Shown here one piece after another: positions 33,477-43,266 of a DNA stretch of 64,000 nt (positions within the stretch are counted from its first letter, which is position 1; every line of letters begins with the position of its first letter). The stretch comes from Paenibacillus pasadenensis DSM 19293 (GTDB taxonomy: Bacteria; Bacillota; Bacilli; Paenibacillales; Paenibacillaceae): contig NZ_AULW01000045.1 in assembly GCF_000422485.1 (NCBI RefSeq), positions 1 to 64,000 on the forward strand. Reading direction: 5' to 3'. The notes under the pieces were generated by a model. The model ran no database searches and was not told the DNA's origin. It saw only the letters and a list, made by a program, of their open reading frames with translations. A program made the position numbers and the translations under genes.

Positions 33477-34183
33477 GGCCGCTCTCCCAGCTTGTAGCCG
33501 ATGCCCCAGACCGTGCGGATGAAGACGGGGCTGGAAGGATCCTCTTCGATCTTCTCGCGGAGGCGCCGGACATGCACGTTGATGACGTTCTCGTTGCCGT
33601 AGTAGTCCTCTTCCCAGATGGACTGGTAGATCTGCTCCTTGGTGAACACGCGGCTCGGGTACGTCAGGAACAGCTTGAGCAACTGGAACTCCTTGGCCGT
33701 CAGCTGCGCCGACCGCTCCCCGATCCGGACCGAGTAGGTGTCCAGATCGAGCTCCAGCTCCCCGTGCCGAAGCGCCTTCGGCGCGGAGACGGGAGTGGCC
33801 GCCGGCGCGCCCGCGTAGCGGGTCGCCCGGCGGATGGCGGCCTGCACCCTCGCGGTCAGCTCGATCATGGAGAACGGCTTGCTCAAGTAATCGTCGGCGC
33901 CGAGGCCGAGGCAGAGCGCTTTGTCGAGATCGCTGTCCTTGGCAGAGAGGATGAGCACCGGCACGAGGCTCGTCTCCCGCAGCGCTCGCAGCACCTCCAT
34001 GCCGCTCCGCTTCGGCAGCATCAGATCGAGCAGCACGAGGTCGAACTCGCGGCTCGCCAGCTGGGCGAGCGCCTCCTCCCCGTCCAGCGCGGCCTGCACC
34101 TCGCAGCCTTCCCGCTCCAGATGCTCCGCTACCAGCCCGCTGATCTCCTCGTCGTCCTCGACGAGCAGAATGCGCGTCGTCAT
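33473..34183 (-). CDS. OmpR/PhoB-family response regulator
   Basis: The 236-residue regulator has a receiver domain (about 1-120) with acidic pair DDE near residue 10, phospho-acceptor Asp53 (LLDLMLP) and the LSAKD and KPF switch residues. A winged-helix DNA-binding domain follows (about 135-235) with LTAKEFQLLKLF and VHVRRLREKIE. AAGGAGAGG lies before the ATG at 34183. It heads the kinase and ABC transporter genes, so the transporter is its likely target. Confidence 0.94.
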   Translation of the reverse strand: MTTRILLVEDDEEISGLVAEHLEREGCEVQAALDGEEALAQLASREFDLVLLDLMLPKRSGMEVLRALRETSLVPVLILSAKDSDLDKALCLGLGADDYLSKPFSMIELTARVQAAIRRATRYAGAPAATPVSAPKALRHGELELDLDTYSVRIGERSAQLTAKEFQLLKLFLTYPSRVFTKEQIYQSIWEEDYYGNENVINVHVRRLREKIEEDPSSPVFIRTVWGIGYKLGERP

Positions 34184-34241
34184 GACTTCCTCTCCTTTCA
34201 TTCGCGCTTGGCGATGACGGTCCCATCCGGCCAGGGCGGAT

Positions 34242-34271
34242 TTCACCCCTGCCTTCCGCGCGTGGTATACT
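34242..34271 (+). promoter_or_regulatory. Promoter of the carboxylesterase gene
   Basis: Extended -10 TGG-TATACT (hexamer 34266-34271) with TTCACC (34242-34247) as a 4/6 -35 at 18 nt. It lies in the short gap between the response regulator start and the esterase start. Confidence 0.5.
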
Positions 34272-34316
34272 CCTTAACAAGTGAACGATTCGGCAAGCGA
34301 AAGGATGATACACCGA

Positions 34317-35798
34317 ATGGACTCCCTGCACATCCGCTCCCGCAGCGGCACGCTTCAAGGCATCCGCGCGAACGGGACGCGCGCGTGGAAAGGCATCCCG
34401 TTCGCGCAGCCGCCAGTCGGCGATCGGCGCTTCCGCCGGCCGCTCCCGCCCCAGCCGTGGGCAGGCGTGCGCGACGCCTCGCAGCCGGGGCCGCTCGCCC
34501 CGCAGCCGATCGACCCGACCGGCGGCTCGTTCGGCATCCCGCGCACCGGCATCCCGCAGTCGGAGGACTGCCTCTATCTGAACGTCTGGGCGCCGGAGGA
34601 GCCGTCCGCCGAGCCGCTGCCCGTCATGGTGTGGATCCATGGCGGCTCGTTCGTCACCGGCGGCGGCGGGCTGCCGGTCTACGACGGCGCGAGCCTCGCC
34701 CGCCGCGGCGGACTGATCGTCGTCAGCATCAGCTACCGGCTCGGCGCGCTCGGCTTTCTCCACCTGGGGCCGCATGCGGACGAGTCCGATCCCGACGGCT
34801 ACGTCAGCAACGCCGGCCTGCTCGACCAGATCGCCGCGCTGCAATGGGTGCAGGCCGACATCGGCGCCTTCGGCGGCGATCCGTCCCGCGTCACCGTGTT
34901 CGGCGAGTCCGCCGGCGCGATGAGCATCGCCGCGCTGCTGGCGATGCCTGCCGCCAAAGGGCTGTTCGCCCGCGCCATCCTGCAAAGCGGCGCTTCCCAG
35001 GCGCTGCCCGACAAGCAGGGCCGCGTGCTGGCCCAGGCCTACTTGGACATGCTCGGCGCGCAATCGCCGGAGCAGCTCGCCGGCCTGACGGCGGAAGAGC
35101 TGCAGCAGGCGGCCGACCGGCTCAAGCGCGCGGCGGGCGAGAGCGCGATCATGCTGTTCCAGCCGGTCGTCGACGGCCGGACACTGCCGGCTCCGCCGGT
35201 GGAGGCGGTCGCGGCCGGCTCGGCGGCCGGCGTCGACCTGATCGTCGGCATCAACCGGCATGAAGGCGCGCTGTTCGTGCGGCCGGGCATGAAGCTGCTC
35301 TCGGACGAGCAGAACGCGCGCGCCTACGTCGCCGTCACCGGCGCGCCGGAGGCGGCCGGCTGGGTGCTCGACTATCCGCGCACGACCGAAGGCCAGCAGC
35401 AGGCGATGACCGACCTGTTCTTCCTCCGCTCGGCGCTGCAGCTGGCGGAGGCTCAGCTACGCTACGGACGCGTCTGGTTTTACCGCTACGACTTCGTCTC
35501 GCCCGGCCATCCCGTGCTGCAGACGGCGTTCCATGCGGCGGAGGTCCCGTTCGTGCTCGGCAACCTGGAGCTGCTGCGCGAGCATGGCTGGACGATCGAC
35601 GAGCGCATGGAGCGCGTGTCGGCGGCCGCCATGGACGCCTGGCTCGCATTCGCCCGCAGCGGCAGCCCCGCGACGGCGGAGCTGGACTGGCCGGCGTACG
35701 AGGCGGAGCGCCGCGCGGTCATGCTGCTCGACGCCGACAGCCGCGTCGCGCTCGATCCGGAGCCGGACAAGCGGGCGCGGCTGACGGGACGGAGCTAG
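34317..35798 (+). CDS. Type B carboxylesterase (para-nitrobenzyl esterase-like)
   Basis: The 493-residue alpha/beta hydrolase cleaves carboxylic esters. It has the family N-terminal block GIRANGTRAWKGIPFAQPP, SEDCLYLNVW, the oxyanion-hole segment WIHGGSFVTGGGG, and the nucleophile motif FGESAGA with Ser at about 195. The later acidic (NRHEGALF-type) and histidine (FHAAEVPF) regions follow. It lacks a signal peptide, so it is probably intracellular. ATG 34317 is chosen because AAAGGA is 11 nt upstream; other in-frame ATGs lie too close to that site. Confidence 0.92.
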   Translation: MDSLHIRSRSGTLQGIRANGTRAWKGIPFAQPPVGDRRFRRPLPPQPWAGVRDASQPGPLAPQPIDPTGGSFGIPRTGIPQSEDCLYLNVWAPEEPSAEPLPVMVWIHGGSFVTGGGGLPVYDGASLARRGGLIVVSISYRLGALGFLHLGPHADESDPDGYVSNAGLLDQIAALQWVQADIGAFGGDPSRVTVFGESAGAMSIAALLAMPAAKGLFARAILQSGASQALPDKQGRVLAQAYLDMLGAQSPEQLAGLTAEELQQAADRLKRAAGESAIMLFQPVVDGRTLPAPPVEAVAAGSAAGVDLIVGINRHEGALFVRPGMKLLSDEQNARAYVAVTGAPEAAGWVLDYPRTTEGQQQAMTDLFFLRSALQLAEAQLRYGRVWFYRYDFVSPGHPVLQTAFHAAEVPFVLGNLELLREHGWTIDERMERVSAAAMDAWLAFARSGSPATAELDWPAYEAERRAVMLLDADSRVALDPEPDKRARLTGRS

Positions 35799-35824
35799 GC
35801 AGAGCCCGATCCATAACATTCCGA

Positions 35825-35850
35825 AGGGACGCTCAAGCGTCCCTTTTTCC
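35825..35850 (+). terminator. Terminator of the carboxylesterase gene
   Basis: AGGGACGCT/AGCGTCCCT stem with a tiny loop, followed by TTTTTCC, about 27 nt past the stop. Confidence 0.88.
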
Positions 35851-35927
35851 GTTTCTGGCGATCCGCACCAGCTCGCCGTCCATGCCTGCTCCCCCTCCAG
35901 GTCGTGATGGCAAACTCGCCCGCACCG

Positions 35928-37181
35928 TCAGTACACGTAACGCTCCAGCAGCTCATTGCGGAACTTGCGCTCCGGGTCCTGCCGCAGCAGCAGCCGCTGG
36001 AAATCGGGCAGCCGCTCGTACTGCTCCCGCACCTCCGCGGGCGGCAGCGCGAACAGCTTGGCCCAGTGCGGCCGCGCGCCGAACGGGCGCAGCGCCGACT
36101 CGAGCTCGGGCAGCAGCCGGGCGACCGCTTCGCCGAGCGGCTTCCAGGTGAAGTGGATGCCGACGGAATCGCGGCCGTGGCAAGGGCTCATCCACAGGCG
36201 GTCCGCCGCGATCGTGCGCACCTCCGAGATGAACAGCAGCGGCGCGATCCGCTCGCGCAGGCGGCCAAGCGCCTGCAGCGCCTCCAGCGCCCGCTCCCGG
36301 GGCACGAAATACTCCGTCTGCAGCTCCTCGCCCGCGCTTGGGGTGAAGTCCATGCGAAAATGCGGCAGCCGCTCATGCCAAGGACCGACGGCGCCGAGCT
36401 GGCCGCTGCACACCTCGCCCGAGTGGCCCGGCACCGGATGGCGCGGCCCGCCCGCCGGCGCCGCGCCGTGGAAAGGCTCGGCCGGATCGAGCGTCTCGGA
36501 ATCGCCGACGCGGTGCTTGATCCACACCTGGTTGATCGCGGAGGAGGTCCAGTCGGTGAACAGGCTGACGCTGTACGCCGCGGAGAGGATCTCGTCGAAG
36601 GCCGCCTCCAGCCGCTCGGCCGGCAGGTCCTCGTACACGCGCTGGCTCATCTCGAACGCGGGCACGACGTCGAGCGTCAGGCGGGCGACGACGCCAAGTC
36701 CGCCGAGGCCGACGACCGCGCCCTCGAATGCGGCGTCCTCCCGCGTCAGCCGCTGCAGCGCGCCGTCGGCCGCGATCAGCTCCAGCCCGCGCACCGCCGT
36801 CGCCAGATTGCCGTGCCGCACTCCCGAGCCATGCGTCGCCGTGGCGACCGCGCCGGCCACGGAGATATGCGGCAGCGAGGCCAGATTATGCAGCGCGAAG
36901 CCTGCGGCATCGAGCTGGCGCGCCAGATCGCCGTAGCGGATGCCGCCCTCGACCGTCACCGTCCGGCGCTCGGCGTCAAGCGACACGAGCCGGTTCAGCT
37001 TTTCTATGGAGATCAGGCTGCCGGCCGTATCGGCGATGCCGTTGAACGAATGCCGGGAGCCGAGCGCCTTCACCCTCGGACTGCGGGCGACCATGTCCCG
37101 CGCCTCCTCCACGCTCTCCGGCACGAGCAGCTCCGCCGCTCCGTACGTATAGTTCCCTGCCCAGTTGCGCTCTTTCGCCAT
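35928..37181 (-). CDS. FAD-binding oxidoreductase (aldonolactone/alditol oxidase-like)
   Basis: The 417-residue flavoprotein has the VAO-type FAD domain with ALGSRHSFNG (about 39-48) and GAVATATHGSG (about 110-120), and a C-terminal substrate domain ending in the HWAK segment and RNELLERYVY, as in L-gulono- and D-arabinono-lactone oxidases and bacterial alditol oxidases. The natural substrate could be a sugar alcohol or lactone. The ATG at 37181 follows GAGGACGTGGAAG. The open frame continues far upstream, but that portion is antisense to the AraC-type regulator gene. It stands alone on its strand. Confidence 0.88.
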   Translation of the reverse strand: MAKERNWAGNYTYGAAELLVPESVEEARDMVARSPRVKALGSRHSFNGIADTAGSLISIEKLNRLVSLDAERRTVTVEGGIRYGDLARQLDAAGFALHNLASLPHISVAGAVATATHGSGVRHGNLATAVRGLELIAADGALQRLTREDAAFEGAVVGLGGLGVVARLTLDVVPAFEMSQRVYEDLPAERLEAAFDEILSAAYSVSLFTDWTSSAINQVWIKHRVGDSETLDPAEPFHGAAPAGGPRHPVPGHSGEVCSGQLGAVGPWHERLPHFRMDFTPSAGEELQTEYFVPRERALEALQALGRLRERIAPLLFISEVRTIAADRLWMSPCHGRDSVGIHFTWKPLGEAVARLLPELESALRPFGARPHWAKLFALPPAEVREQYERLPDFQRLLLRQDPERKFRNELLERYVY

Positions 37182-37457
37182 CTTCCATCCACGTCCTCTC
37201 GGTTGAGTCCTGCTGATCGGTACTACTTCGGCTCTCTTCGACGGAATCCCTACCGGCCCCCGAAAAGAGCGCCGCGCCTGCGGGCTCTGCCGGAGCCGAT
37301 TTCGCAGAATTGTATAGAAACCCCTCGTTTGTACACACGCAAAATGTCGCGATCGTGCACAGATCAACGATCCGATCACTGTTGAAGTCATATCGCACAA
37401 GCTATAATGAAGGTCATTCCGGCATCGAGTCGCGGGAAACAGCAAGGGGGGTCCGCT

Positions 37458-39689
37458 ATGCGATTGAATCGAATCCGACGGAGCGATCAGCTCTACGTCA
37501 AGCTGCTGATCGGCATCACGCTGTGCATCGTGGTCGCCATCTTCGTCAGCTCTTCCATTTATTACATCACATTTGCCCGAATTCTGCAGAACGACGCGTT
37601 CGAGTCCAACCTCGCGAACTTGCGCGATACGAGCAGGACCGTCGCCAAGACGACAGACAACGCGCAGACGCTCGCCTTTCAAATCTATCGCAACAGCGCC
37701 ATCTCCAAGCTGCTGTACTACAGCAAGCCCAATCCTTTCGATACGCAAGCGGCGATGATCGATCTGAGCAACTACTTGACGACCATGCCCTTCATCCATT
37801 CGATCTACGTCTATAATCCGGCCTCCGGCCTCTACTACATCACGAGCCAGAACGGACAGAAAGGAATCGTGCCGGAGCATCTGCTCAAGGACAAGAGCAT
37901 CGCTCAGATCCTGAAAAACTACGAGGACTACCAGCCGTTCGCCCCGGTGCCGCGGATCATCGCGGCCAGCGACCGCAGCATGGAGGAGACCAGCGTCTAC
38001 TCCTATCTGTGCTACGACGCGATCGGAACGAGCCAGACGATCAACTCGGCCGTCATCGTCAACATATCCGCATCCTGGATCAATCAGGAGCTCGGCCAGC
38101 ATCTGTCCGGCAACGACCAGACGCTCTATATCGACGATCACGGCAAGGTGCTGTCGGCTCGCGACCTGCGGCCTGTACCGCTCGGCGACTCGGATCGGAC
38201 CTTGATCGGACAGCTGGTGGAAAAGGAGGAGCTCGGCTACCGCGTCACCCGCTTCGAAGGCGAAAAATCGCTCGTCACCTATACCGCGCCGGATGCGTTC
38301 AACTGGCAGTACGTCCGCGTCACGCCTTACAGCGAAATTACGAAGAAGCTGAGCGGCATCGGCTGGACGACGCTGCTCATCGCCTGCATCGTGCTTGCCG
38401 TCGGGATCTGCCTCGCCTGGCTCGTATCCAAGTTCCTCTACGTCCCGATCGACAAGATCAAAAACCGGATGAAGGATCTGGAGTCGGAGAAGCGCAACAG
38501 CAGCTATACGCTCCGGCAAAATACGATGCGCAAGCTCATCCAGATCCAGGAGTTCAACGCCGACCTGCAGGCGGAGAAGCTGAAGAAAATGGGCATCTCC
38601 TTCGATTTCACCAAGCCTTACCGTCTCGCCTATTTGCGGATCGACCGGTTCGATGAGCTGAAGGAGATGAACCCGAAGGATCTGCTGACGTACAAGTTCG
38701 CCATCATGAATATCGCGACGGAAATCTGCTCCAGGCAGTATATCGTGGACTCCATCGACTTGGACGAGGACAGCATGCTGATGCTGATCAATACGTTCGA
38801 GGACCAGCCCTTCGACTGGAGCGAGCATGAGCTCATGCTCAAGGACATCCAGAACGCCTGCATGGAGTATATCCGGATCGGGCTTACGATCGCCTTGACG
38901 CCGGTATCCAGCAACCCGCATGAGCTCCACGATCGGTTCAAGCTGGCCAAAGAGGCTTCCAACCAGCGCTTCTTTGCCGGAAGAGGCGCGATCATCGAGG
39001 CCGACCTGCTTCAATCGGAGGCGAAATACTGCTTCCCGATCGGCAAAGAGAAGCGGATGATCGAAGCGCTGGCGGGAGGCAAGACCGAGGAAGCGAAAGC
39101 GCTGTTCGACGCCATCATGCAGGAGACGGTGCCCTACTCGTTCCCGGTCGCGCACTCCGCGGCGACGCATCTGTCCGTCACGCTCGACAACATGCTCATG
39201 GAGATCGAGCGGAACGGCTCGCTTCCGCTCGGTCTCGGCGAGCTCGTCATTCCGCGCATCGAGCGCTACGAGACGCTGGAGGAGATGACGGAGGCGTTCC
39301 ATCGGTTCTTCGACCAGCTGAAGACGAAGCTCGTGGAGAAGCGCAGCAGCAAGCAGGACGACCTCATCCGCAAAATCAACGACATCATCCAGAGCCGGTT
39401 CCATGAGCCGAACCTGAGCCTCAACTATGTGGCCGAGGAGCTGAAGATGTCGACCTACCATATCAGCCGCGTCTACCGCCAGCAGACGATGTCCACCATC
39501 GTCGATACGATCAATGCGGTCCGCATCGAAAAGGCCAAGGAACTTCTGCTGGCGACGGAGCTGTCGATCGCCGACATCTCGGAAAGGACGGGCTATACGA
39601 ACAGCTCGTACTTCCACCGCATCTTCAAGAAAGGAATCGGCGTCACTCCGACGGAGTTCCGGAAATCGGGCCGCGGATCGGCGGAGTAA
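37458..39689 (+). CDS. Membrane-bound AraC-family transcriptional regulator
   Basis: The 743-residue protein has a transmembrane helix at about 14-38, an extracytoplasmic sensor region of about 260 residues, a second helix near 295-320 (LLIACIVLAVGICLAWLV), a cytoplasmic linker, and a C-terminal AraC DNA-binding domain (about 640-740; NLSLNYVAEELKMS, DISERTGYTNSSYFHRIFKK). This architecture is common in Paenibacillus next to LplABC-type sugar transporters. AAGGGGGG precedes the ATG. A candidate promoter has TATAAT at 37403-37408. It converges on the transporter operon, which it probably activates. Confidence 0.93.
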   Translation: MRLNRIRRSDQLYVKLLIGITLCIVVAIFVSSSIYYITFARILQNDAFESNLANLRDTSRTVAKTTDNAQTLAFQIYRNSAISKLLYYSKPNPFDTQAAMIDLSNYLTTMPFIHSIYVYNPASGLYYITSQNGQKGIVPEHLLKDKSIAQILKNYEDYQPFAPVPRIIAASDRSMEETSVYSYLCYDAIGTSQTINSAVIVNISASWINQELGQHLSGNDQTLYIDDHGKVLSARDLRPVPLGDSDRTLIGQLVEKEELGYRVTRFEGEKSLVTYTAPDAFNWQYVRVTPYSEITKKLSGIGWTTLLIACIVLAVGICLAWLVSKFLYVPIDKIKNRMKDLESEKRNSSYTLRQNTMRKLIQIQEFNADLQAEKLKKMGISFDFTKPYRLAYLRIDRFDELKEMNPKDLLTYKFAIMNIATEICSRQYIVDSIDLDEDSMLMLINTFEDQPFDWSEHELMLKDIQNACMEYIRIGLTIALTPVSSNPHELHDRFKLAKEASNQRFFAGRGAIIEADLLQSEAKYCFPIGKEKRMIEALAGGKTEEAKALFDAIMQETVPYSFPVAHSAATHLSVTLDNMLMEIERNGSLPLGLGELVIPRIERYETLEEMTEAFHRFFDQLKTKLVEKRSSKQDDLIRKINDIIQSRFHEPNLSLNYVAEELKMSTYHISRVYRQQTMSTIVDTINAVRIEKAKELLLATELSIADISERTGYTNSSYFHRIFKKGIGVTPTEFRKSGRGSAE

Positions 39690-39692
39690 CGA

Positions 39693-39747
39693 CAAAGCGT
39701 CGGCAACGGATGGCAGGACCATCCGTTGCCGACGCTCTTTTTTTGAT
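39693..39747. terminator. Bidirectional terminator between regulator and transporter
   Basis: AGCGTCGGCAACGGATGG pairs perfectly with its complement across a 6-nt loop and is followed by CTTTTTTTG. It separates the convergent AraC-type regulator gene and the binding-protein gene. Confidence 0.93.
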
Positions 39748-39775
39748 CAGGCTGGGGGAGCCGGGCGCTTCGCTC

Positions 39776-41380
39776 TTACTGAATGCCCTTCTCCGTCAGG
39801 TAAGCCAGCCATTGCTTCTTGTAGGAATCCTGGATCTTTTGCAGTCCGGCCTGGTTCGCCTTGCTCATGAAGGTTTTGAGGCCCTCTTCCACGTTCTCGA
39901 CCTGGCCTGCGAGCAGCGGAAGCAGGTATTGCTTCATGACTTGCTCCATCGCCGCGCGCTCCGATTGATACTCCGTATAGTCCTCGGCGAATCCGGTATA
40001 GATATCCGGCTTCTGGATTTTGTCCAGCTCGTCGAAAATCTTCTTCACGCCGTCATAGCTAGGCTCGAACAGCATGTATTCCGGATTGCGCCAAGCCCAT
40101 CCGTTCATGCCCTCGCGCGGGAAGCCGTTCGTGTTGGAGTCGCCGAGCATTTTGTAGTAGCCGTCTTGGACCGTATAGTTCACGCCTTCGACGCCGTATT
40201 GAGTCAGCAGGTTGTAGCGCTTGTCGGTGACCATCTTCTCGTAGAACGCCAGCGCGCGCTCCGGATTTTTGCTGCTCTCCGGAATGGCGAAGCCGTTATG
40301 GATCGGATGGACCGGAGTCGCGTAGCCGTTCGTCACGCCGTATGGCGTATAGCCGAGCTCCCAGTCCGGATGAAGCGATTTCATGGTTTCCATCGTCGCA
40401 TTGAAGCGGGTCGGGTTGTCGCCCATGATGGCGGCCGTCGATCCGTTGGAGAGCTTGTCTTGGATCGTCTCGGTCTCGTTCAGCTCGTTTTTGGAGAAGT
40501 AGCCTTTCTCCGCCCAGCTCCGGAACCGCTTCAGATCCTCAAGATGCTCCGCCGAGCCCCAGTACGGCATGATTTCCGCAGGCTTGTCATACGTGGCGCG
40601 CATGCCGTTGAGCATCGGGCCGACGTTTCTTCTCTCGATGTCCAGATACATGAGAGCAAGGCTGTTGATGATGTCCGCGCCGAACGAGACCGGCTGGAGC
40701 TTCGGCTCGTTTTGCTTGATTCCTTCGAGATAAGCCTCGAACGTATCGATGTCGACCGGCGTCGGCAGATTGTATTTCTTGCGCAGATCCTCGCGCCATA
40801 CGAAGCCGTTCGTGACGTACTCCTTGTATGTCGCCGGCACCGTGTAGATGCTGCCGTCGATCTTGACCGCTTCCCACATGTCCTGCGGGACGAACTTCTG
40901 CAAAGTCGGCGCGGCGACGGGCAGCAGCTCATCCAGCGGCTTGAACGCTTTTTTCTTGGCGTATTGCTGATACTGCGTCCAATCCGCCGTGAAGATCAGG
41001 TCGACGTTCTGTCCGGTCGAGAGCAGCAGCTTGTACTTCTGATCCCAGTCGGTCCAGGTCGTATAGTTGAACTTGACGGTAGCATTCAGGTCTTCAAGCG
41101 CCATCTTGTTGATCTGCTCTTCGATTTTCGGGAGATCCTTCGGAGCGTTGCCAAGCATGTAGAACTGCAGCTGGACCTTCTTGGACGTATCGATGCCGGC
41201 GGGCTCGGCTCCTGCATTCGAAGCCCCATCATTGGCGGCGCTGCCGCTGTTCGCCGCATTGGCGGCGCCGTTGTTCGCTGCATTGCTGCCGCCGTTGTTG
41301 TTGCCGCATGCCGTGAAGATCGACATCGACATGACGGTCGTGAGAAGAAGGCCAACCGCTTTTTTTCTTTTGCTTCCCAT
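39776..41380 (-). CDS. Extracellular solute-binding lipoprotein 1 (sugar ABC importer)
   Basis: The 534-residue family-1 type binding protein has a lipoprotein signal with Cys25 in the lipobox SIFTAC, then a Gly/Asn/Ala-rich linker to about 65. The mature domain begins VQLQFYMLGNAPKDLP. It resembles LplA-type proteins that bind oligosaccharides. It is encoded downstream of the two permease genes and is a close paralogue of the protein at 43529-45100 (shared LGNAPKDLP, MALEDLN, YTTWT and YKEYVT blocks). GGGAGG precedes the ATG. The ligand is unknown. Confidence 0.92.
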   Translation of the reverse strand: MGSKRKKAVGLLLTTVMSMSIFTACGNNNGGSNAANNGAANAANSGSAANDGASNAGAEPAGIDTSKKVQLQFYMLGNAPKDLPKIEEQINKMALEDLNATVKFNYTTWTDWDQKYKLLLSTGQNVDLIFTADWTQYQQYAKKKAFKPLDELLPVAAPTLQKFVPQDMWEAVKIDGSIYTVPATYKEYVTNGFVWREDLRKKYNLPTPVDIDTFEAYLEGIKQNEPKLQPVSFGADIINSLALMYLDIERRNVGPMLNGMRATYDKPAEIMPYWGSAEHLEDLKRFRSWAEKGYFSKNELNETETIQDKLSNGSTAAIMGDNPTRFNATMETMKSLHPDWELGYTPYGVTNGYATPVHPIHNGFAIPESSKNPERALAFYEKMVTDKRYNLLTQYGVEGVNYTVQDGYYKMLGDSNTNGFPREGMNGWAWRNPEYMLFEPSYDGVKKIFDELDKIQKPDIYTGFAEDYTEYQSERAAMEQVMKQYLLPLLAGQVENVEEGLKTFMSKANQAGLQKIQDSYKKQWLAYLTEKGIQ

Positions 41381-41433
41381 TTGAATCCTCCCTTTTCGTG
41401 TCACTCTTTTATGTCAGCTGGATCGCTCCAGGT

Positions 41434-42327
41434 CTAACCTTTGACGGCTCCGATCGTCAGCCCTTTGACGAAATAGCGCTGGATGAACGGATAGAGCAGC
41501 AGGATCGGACCGGTGACGATGATCGCCATCGCCATCTTCATCGATTCGGAAGGCACGCCCTCGGACAGCGTCACGCCGGCGCCCGCTCCGATGCTGTTCA
41601 GGAAGTTGGAGGTGTTGATGATGTTGTACAGGTAGAACTGCAGCTGATATTTAGCGGCGTCCGAGATGAAGAGCGCCGAGGAGAACCAGTCGTTCCAGTA
41701 TTGCAGCGCGAGGAAAAGTCCGATCGTCGCCAGGCCCGGAACCGACAGCGGAAGCACGATCCGGTAGTAGATGACGAAGTCGTTGGCGCCGTCGATCTTC
41801 GAGGATTCGATCACCTCGTCCGGCACCGCGGAGGTGATGAAGCTTCTCATCAGGATGATGAGGAACGGCGTCATCAGGCCGGGCCAGATCAAGGCGTACA
41901 GCGAATTCGTGAACTGCAGGTAGTTCGTGATCAGCATGTAGTAAGGAACGAGTCCGCCGCCGAACAGAGTGGTGAAGTAGATGAAAAACGCGAACACGTT
42001 CCGGTACTTGAAATCCTTCCGCTGCAGGACGTATCCCGCCATCGTCATGAGCAGCAGGCCGATCAGCGTGCCGACTACGGTGACGAGCGTCGTGACGCCG
42101 TAAGCCCGCAGCACGTCGTCCGGAACCTCGAAGATGATTCGGTAGCCCTCCAGCGAGAATTCCTTCGGAATCAGATGATAGCCCTCGTTCAAAATGGACG
42201 CGTTGCTGGACAACGAAGCGGACAATATGAGCAGGAAGGGCAGCAGGCACAAGACGCATCCTACAAGGACGACGACATATGCGATCAGCCGAAACCATTT
42301 TGTCGAGCTTTCTTCTTTGATTTTCAA
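41434..42327 (-). CDS. Carbohydrate ABC transporter permease, LplC type
   Basis: The 297-residue inner-membrane permease has six hydrophobic helices and the cytoplasmic EAA loop, here ESSKIDGANDFVIYYRIVLP, that docks on the ATPase. It ends with FVKGLTIGAVKG, typical of CUT1-family second permeases. It lies 15 nt after the LplB-type gene and 53 nt before the binding-protein gene. No dedicated ATPase is nearby; such importers share an MsmX-type ATPase. Confidence 0.93.
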   Translation of the reverse strand: MKIKEESSTKWFRLIAYVVVLVGCVLCLLPFLLILSASLSSNASILNEGYHLIPKEFSLEGYRIIFEVPDDVLRAYGVTTLVTVVGTLIGLLLMTMAGYVLQRKDFKYRNVFAFFIYFTTLFGGGLVPYYMLITNYLQFTNSLYALIWPGLMTPFLIILMRSFITSAVPDEVIESSKIDGANDFVIYYRIVLPLSVPGLATIGLFLALQYWNDWFSSALFISDAAKYQLQFYLYNIINTSNFLNSIGAGAGVTLSEGVPSESMKMAMAIIVTGPILLLYPFIQRYFVKGLTIGAVKG

Positions 42328-42342
42328 GCGGATCCCCTCCTT

Positions 42343-43266
42343 CTAGAACAGCGCGTAGTCTTTGTTGACTTTCCGAATGATCGCGTTGACGATCATGATG
42401 AGCGTGAAGCCGAACAGCGATTGGTAGACGCCGGCCGCGGTCGCCATGCCCATGTCGAACGTCACGCGCAGCGAGCGGTAGACGTACGTGTCGATGATGT
42501 CCGTCGTGCTGAACAGCAGGCCGTTGTTGCCGATCATCTGATAGAAGAGGTCGAACTGGCCCTTCATGATGCTGCCCAGGGCGAACAGCAGCAGGATGAC
42601 GAACGTATTTTTCAGCATCGGCACCGTAATATGCCAGGCGCGCTGGAAGGCGTTGGCGCCGTCGATCTTGGCCGCCTCGTAGTAGTCCTCGCTGATGCCC
42701 GTGATCGACGCGAGGTAGATGACCATGCTGTAGCCGAAGTTTTTCCACAAGTAGAACATAATGATGAAGAAGATCCATAGCTTCGGCTTGCTGTACACGT
42801 CGACCGGGTCGGCGCCGAGCTGCTGCAGCACCGTGTTCAGCACGCCTTGCTCATAGTTGAACAGATTGAAGACGATGACGCTCAGGATGACGAAGGAGAC
42901 GAAGTAAGGCAGGAACAGGATCGACTGCGAGATCTTCTTGAACCACTTTCCCTTGATGTCGTTCAGCAGGATCGCGACGAAGATCGAGAGCACGTTCCCG
43001 AGAAAGATGAAGACGATATTGTAGCCGATCGTGTTGAAGGTCAGCTCGACCAGCTTGCCTGATTTCCATAGGAACTCGAAGTTCTTGAGTCCGACGAAAT
43101 CCATCTTGAACAGGCTCGTATTGAAATCGAACTGCACGAAGGCGTAGTAGATGCCGATCATCGGCAAGTAGTTGTTGACCAAGAAGTAAAGCAGCGTCGG
43201 CAGCAGCATGAGGAACAAAATTTTGTTCGTGTAGAGCTCATGCAGGATTCCTTTTTTCTTGAGCAT
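42343..43266 (-). CDS. Carbohydrate ABC transporter permease, LplB type
   Basis: The 307-residue permease has six membrane helices, the N-terminal LFLMLLPTLLYFLVNNYLPM segment of LplB proteins, and the EAA loop YYEAAKIDGANAFQRAW. The ATG at 43266 is chosen because GGAGGGAG lies 9 nt upstream; an ATG overlapping that site (43287) is the alternative. It is first in a permease-permease-binding protein operon. A -10-like TATAGT on the minus strand lies in the 260-nt upstream gap, without a good -35. Confidence 0.93.
   Translation of the reverse strand: MLKKKGILHELYTNKILFLMLLPTLLYFLVNNYLPMIGIYYAFVQFDFNTSLFKMDFVGLKNFEFLWKSGKLVELTFNTIGYNIVFIFLGNVLSIFVAILLNDIKGKWFKKISQSILFLPYFVSFVILSVIVFNLFNYEQGVLNTVLQQLGADPVDVYSKPKLWIFFIIMFYLWKNFGYSMVIYLASITGISEDYYEAAKIDGANAFQRAWHITVPMLKNTFVILLLFALGSIMKGQFDLFYQMIGNNGLLFSTTDIIDTYVYRSLRVTFDMGMATAAGVYQSLFGFTLIMIVNAIIRKVNKDYALF

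Noticed and set aside
37182-39722. Very long extension of the FAD-oxidoreductase frame
   Set aside because: It mirrors the AraC-type regulator on the other strand, and the flavoprotein homology begins at 37181.
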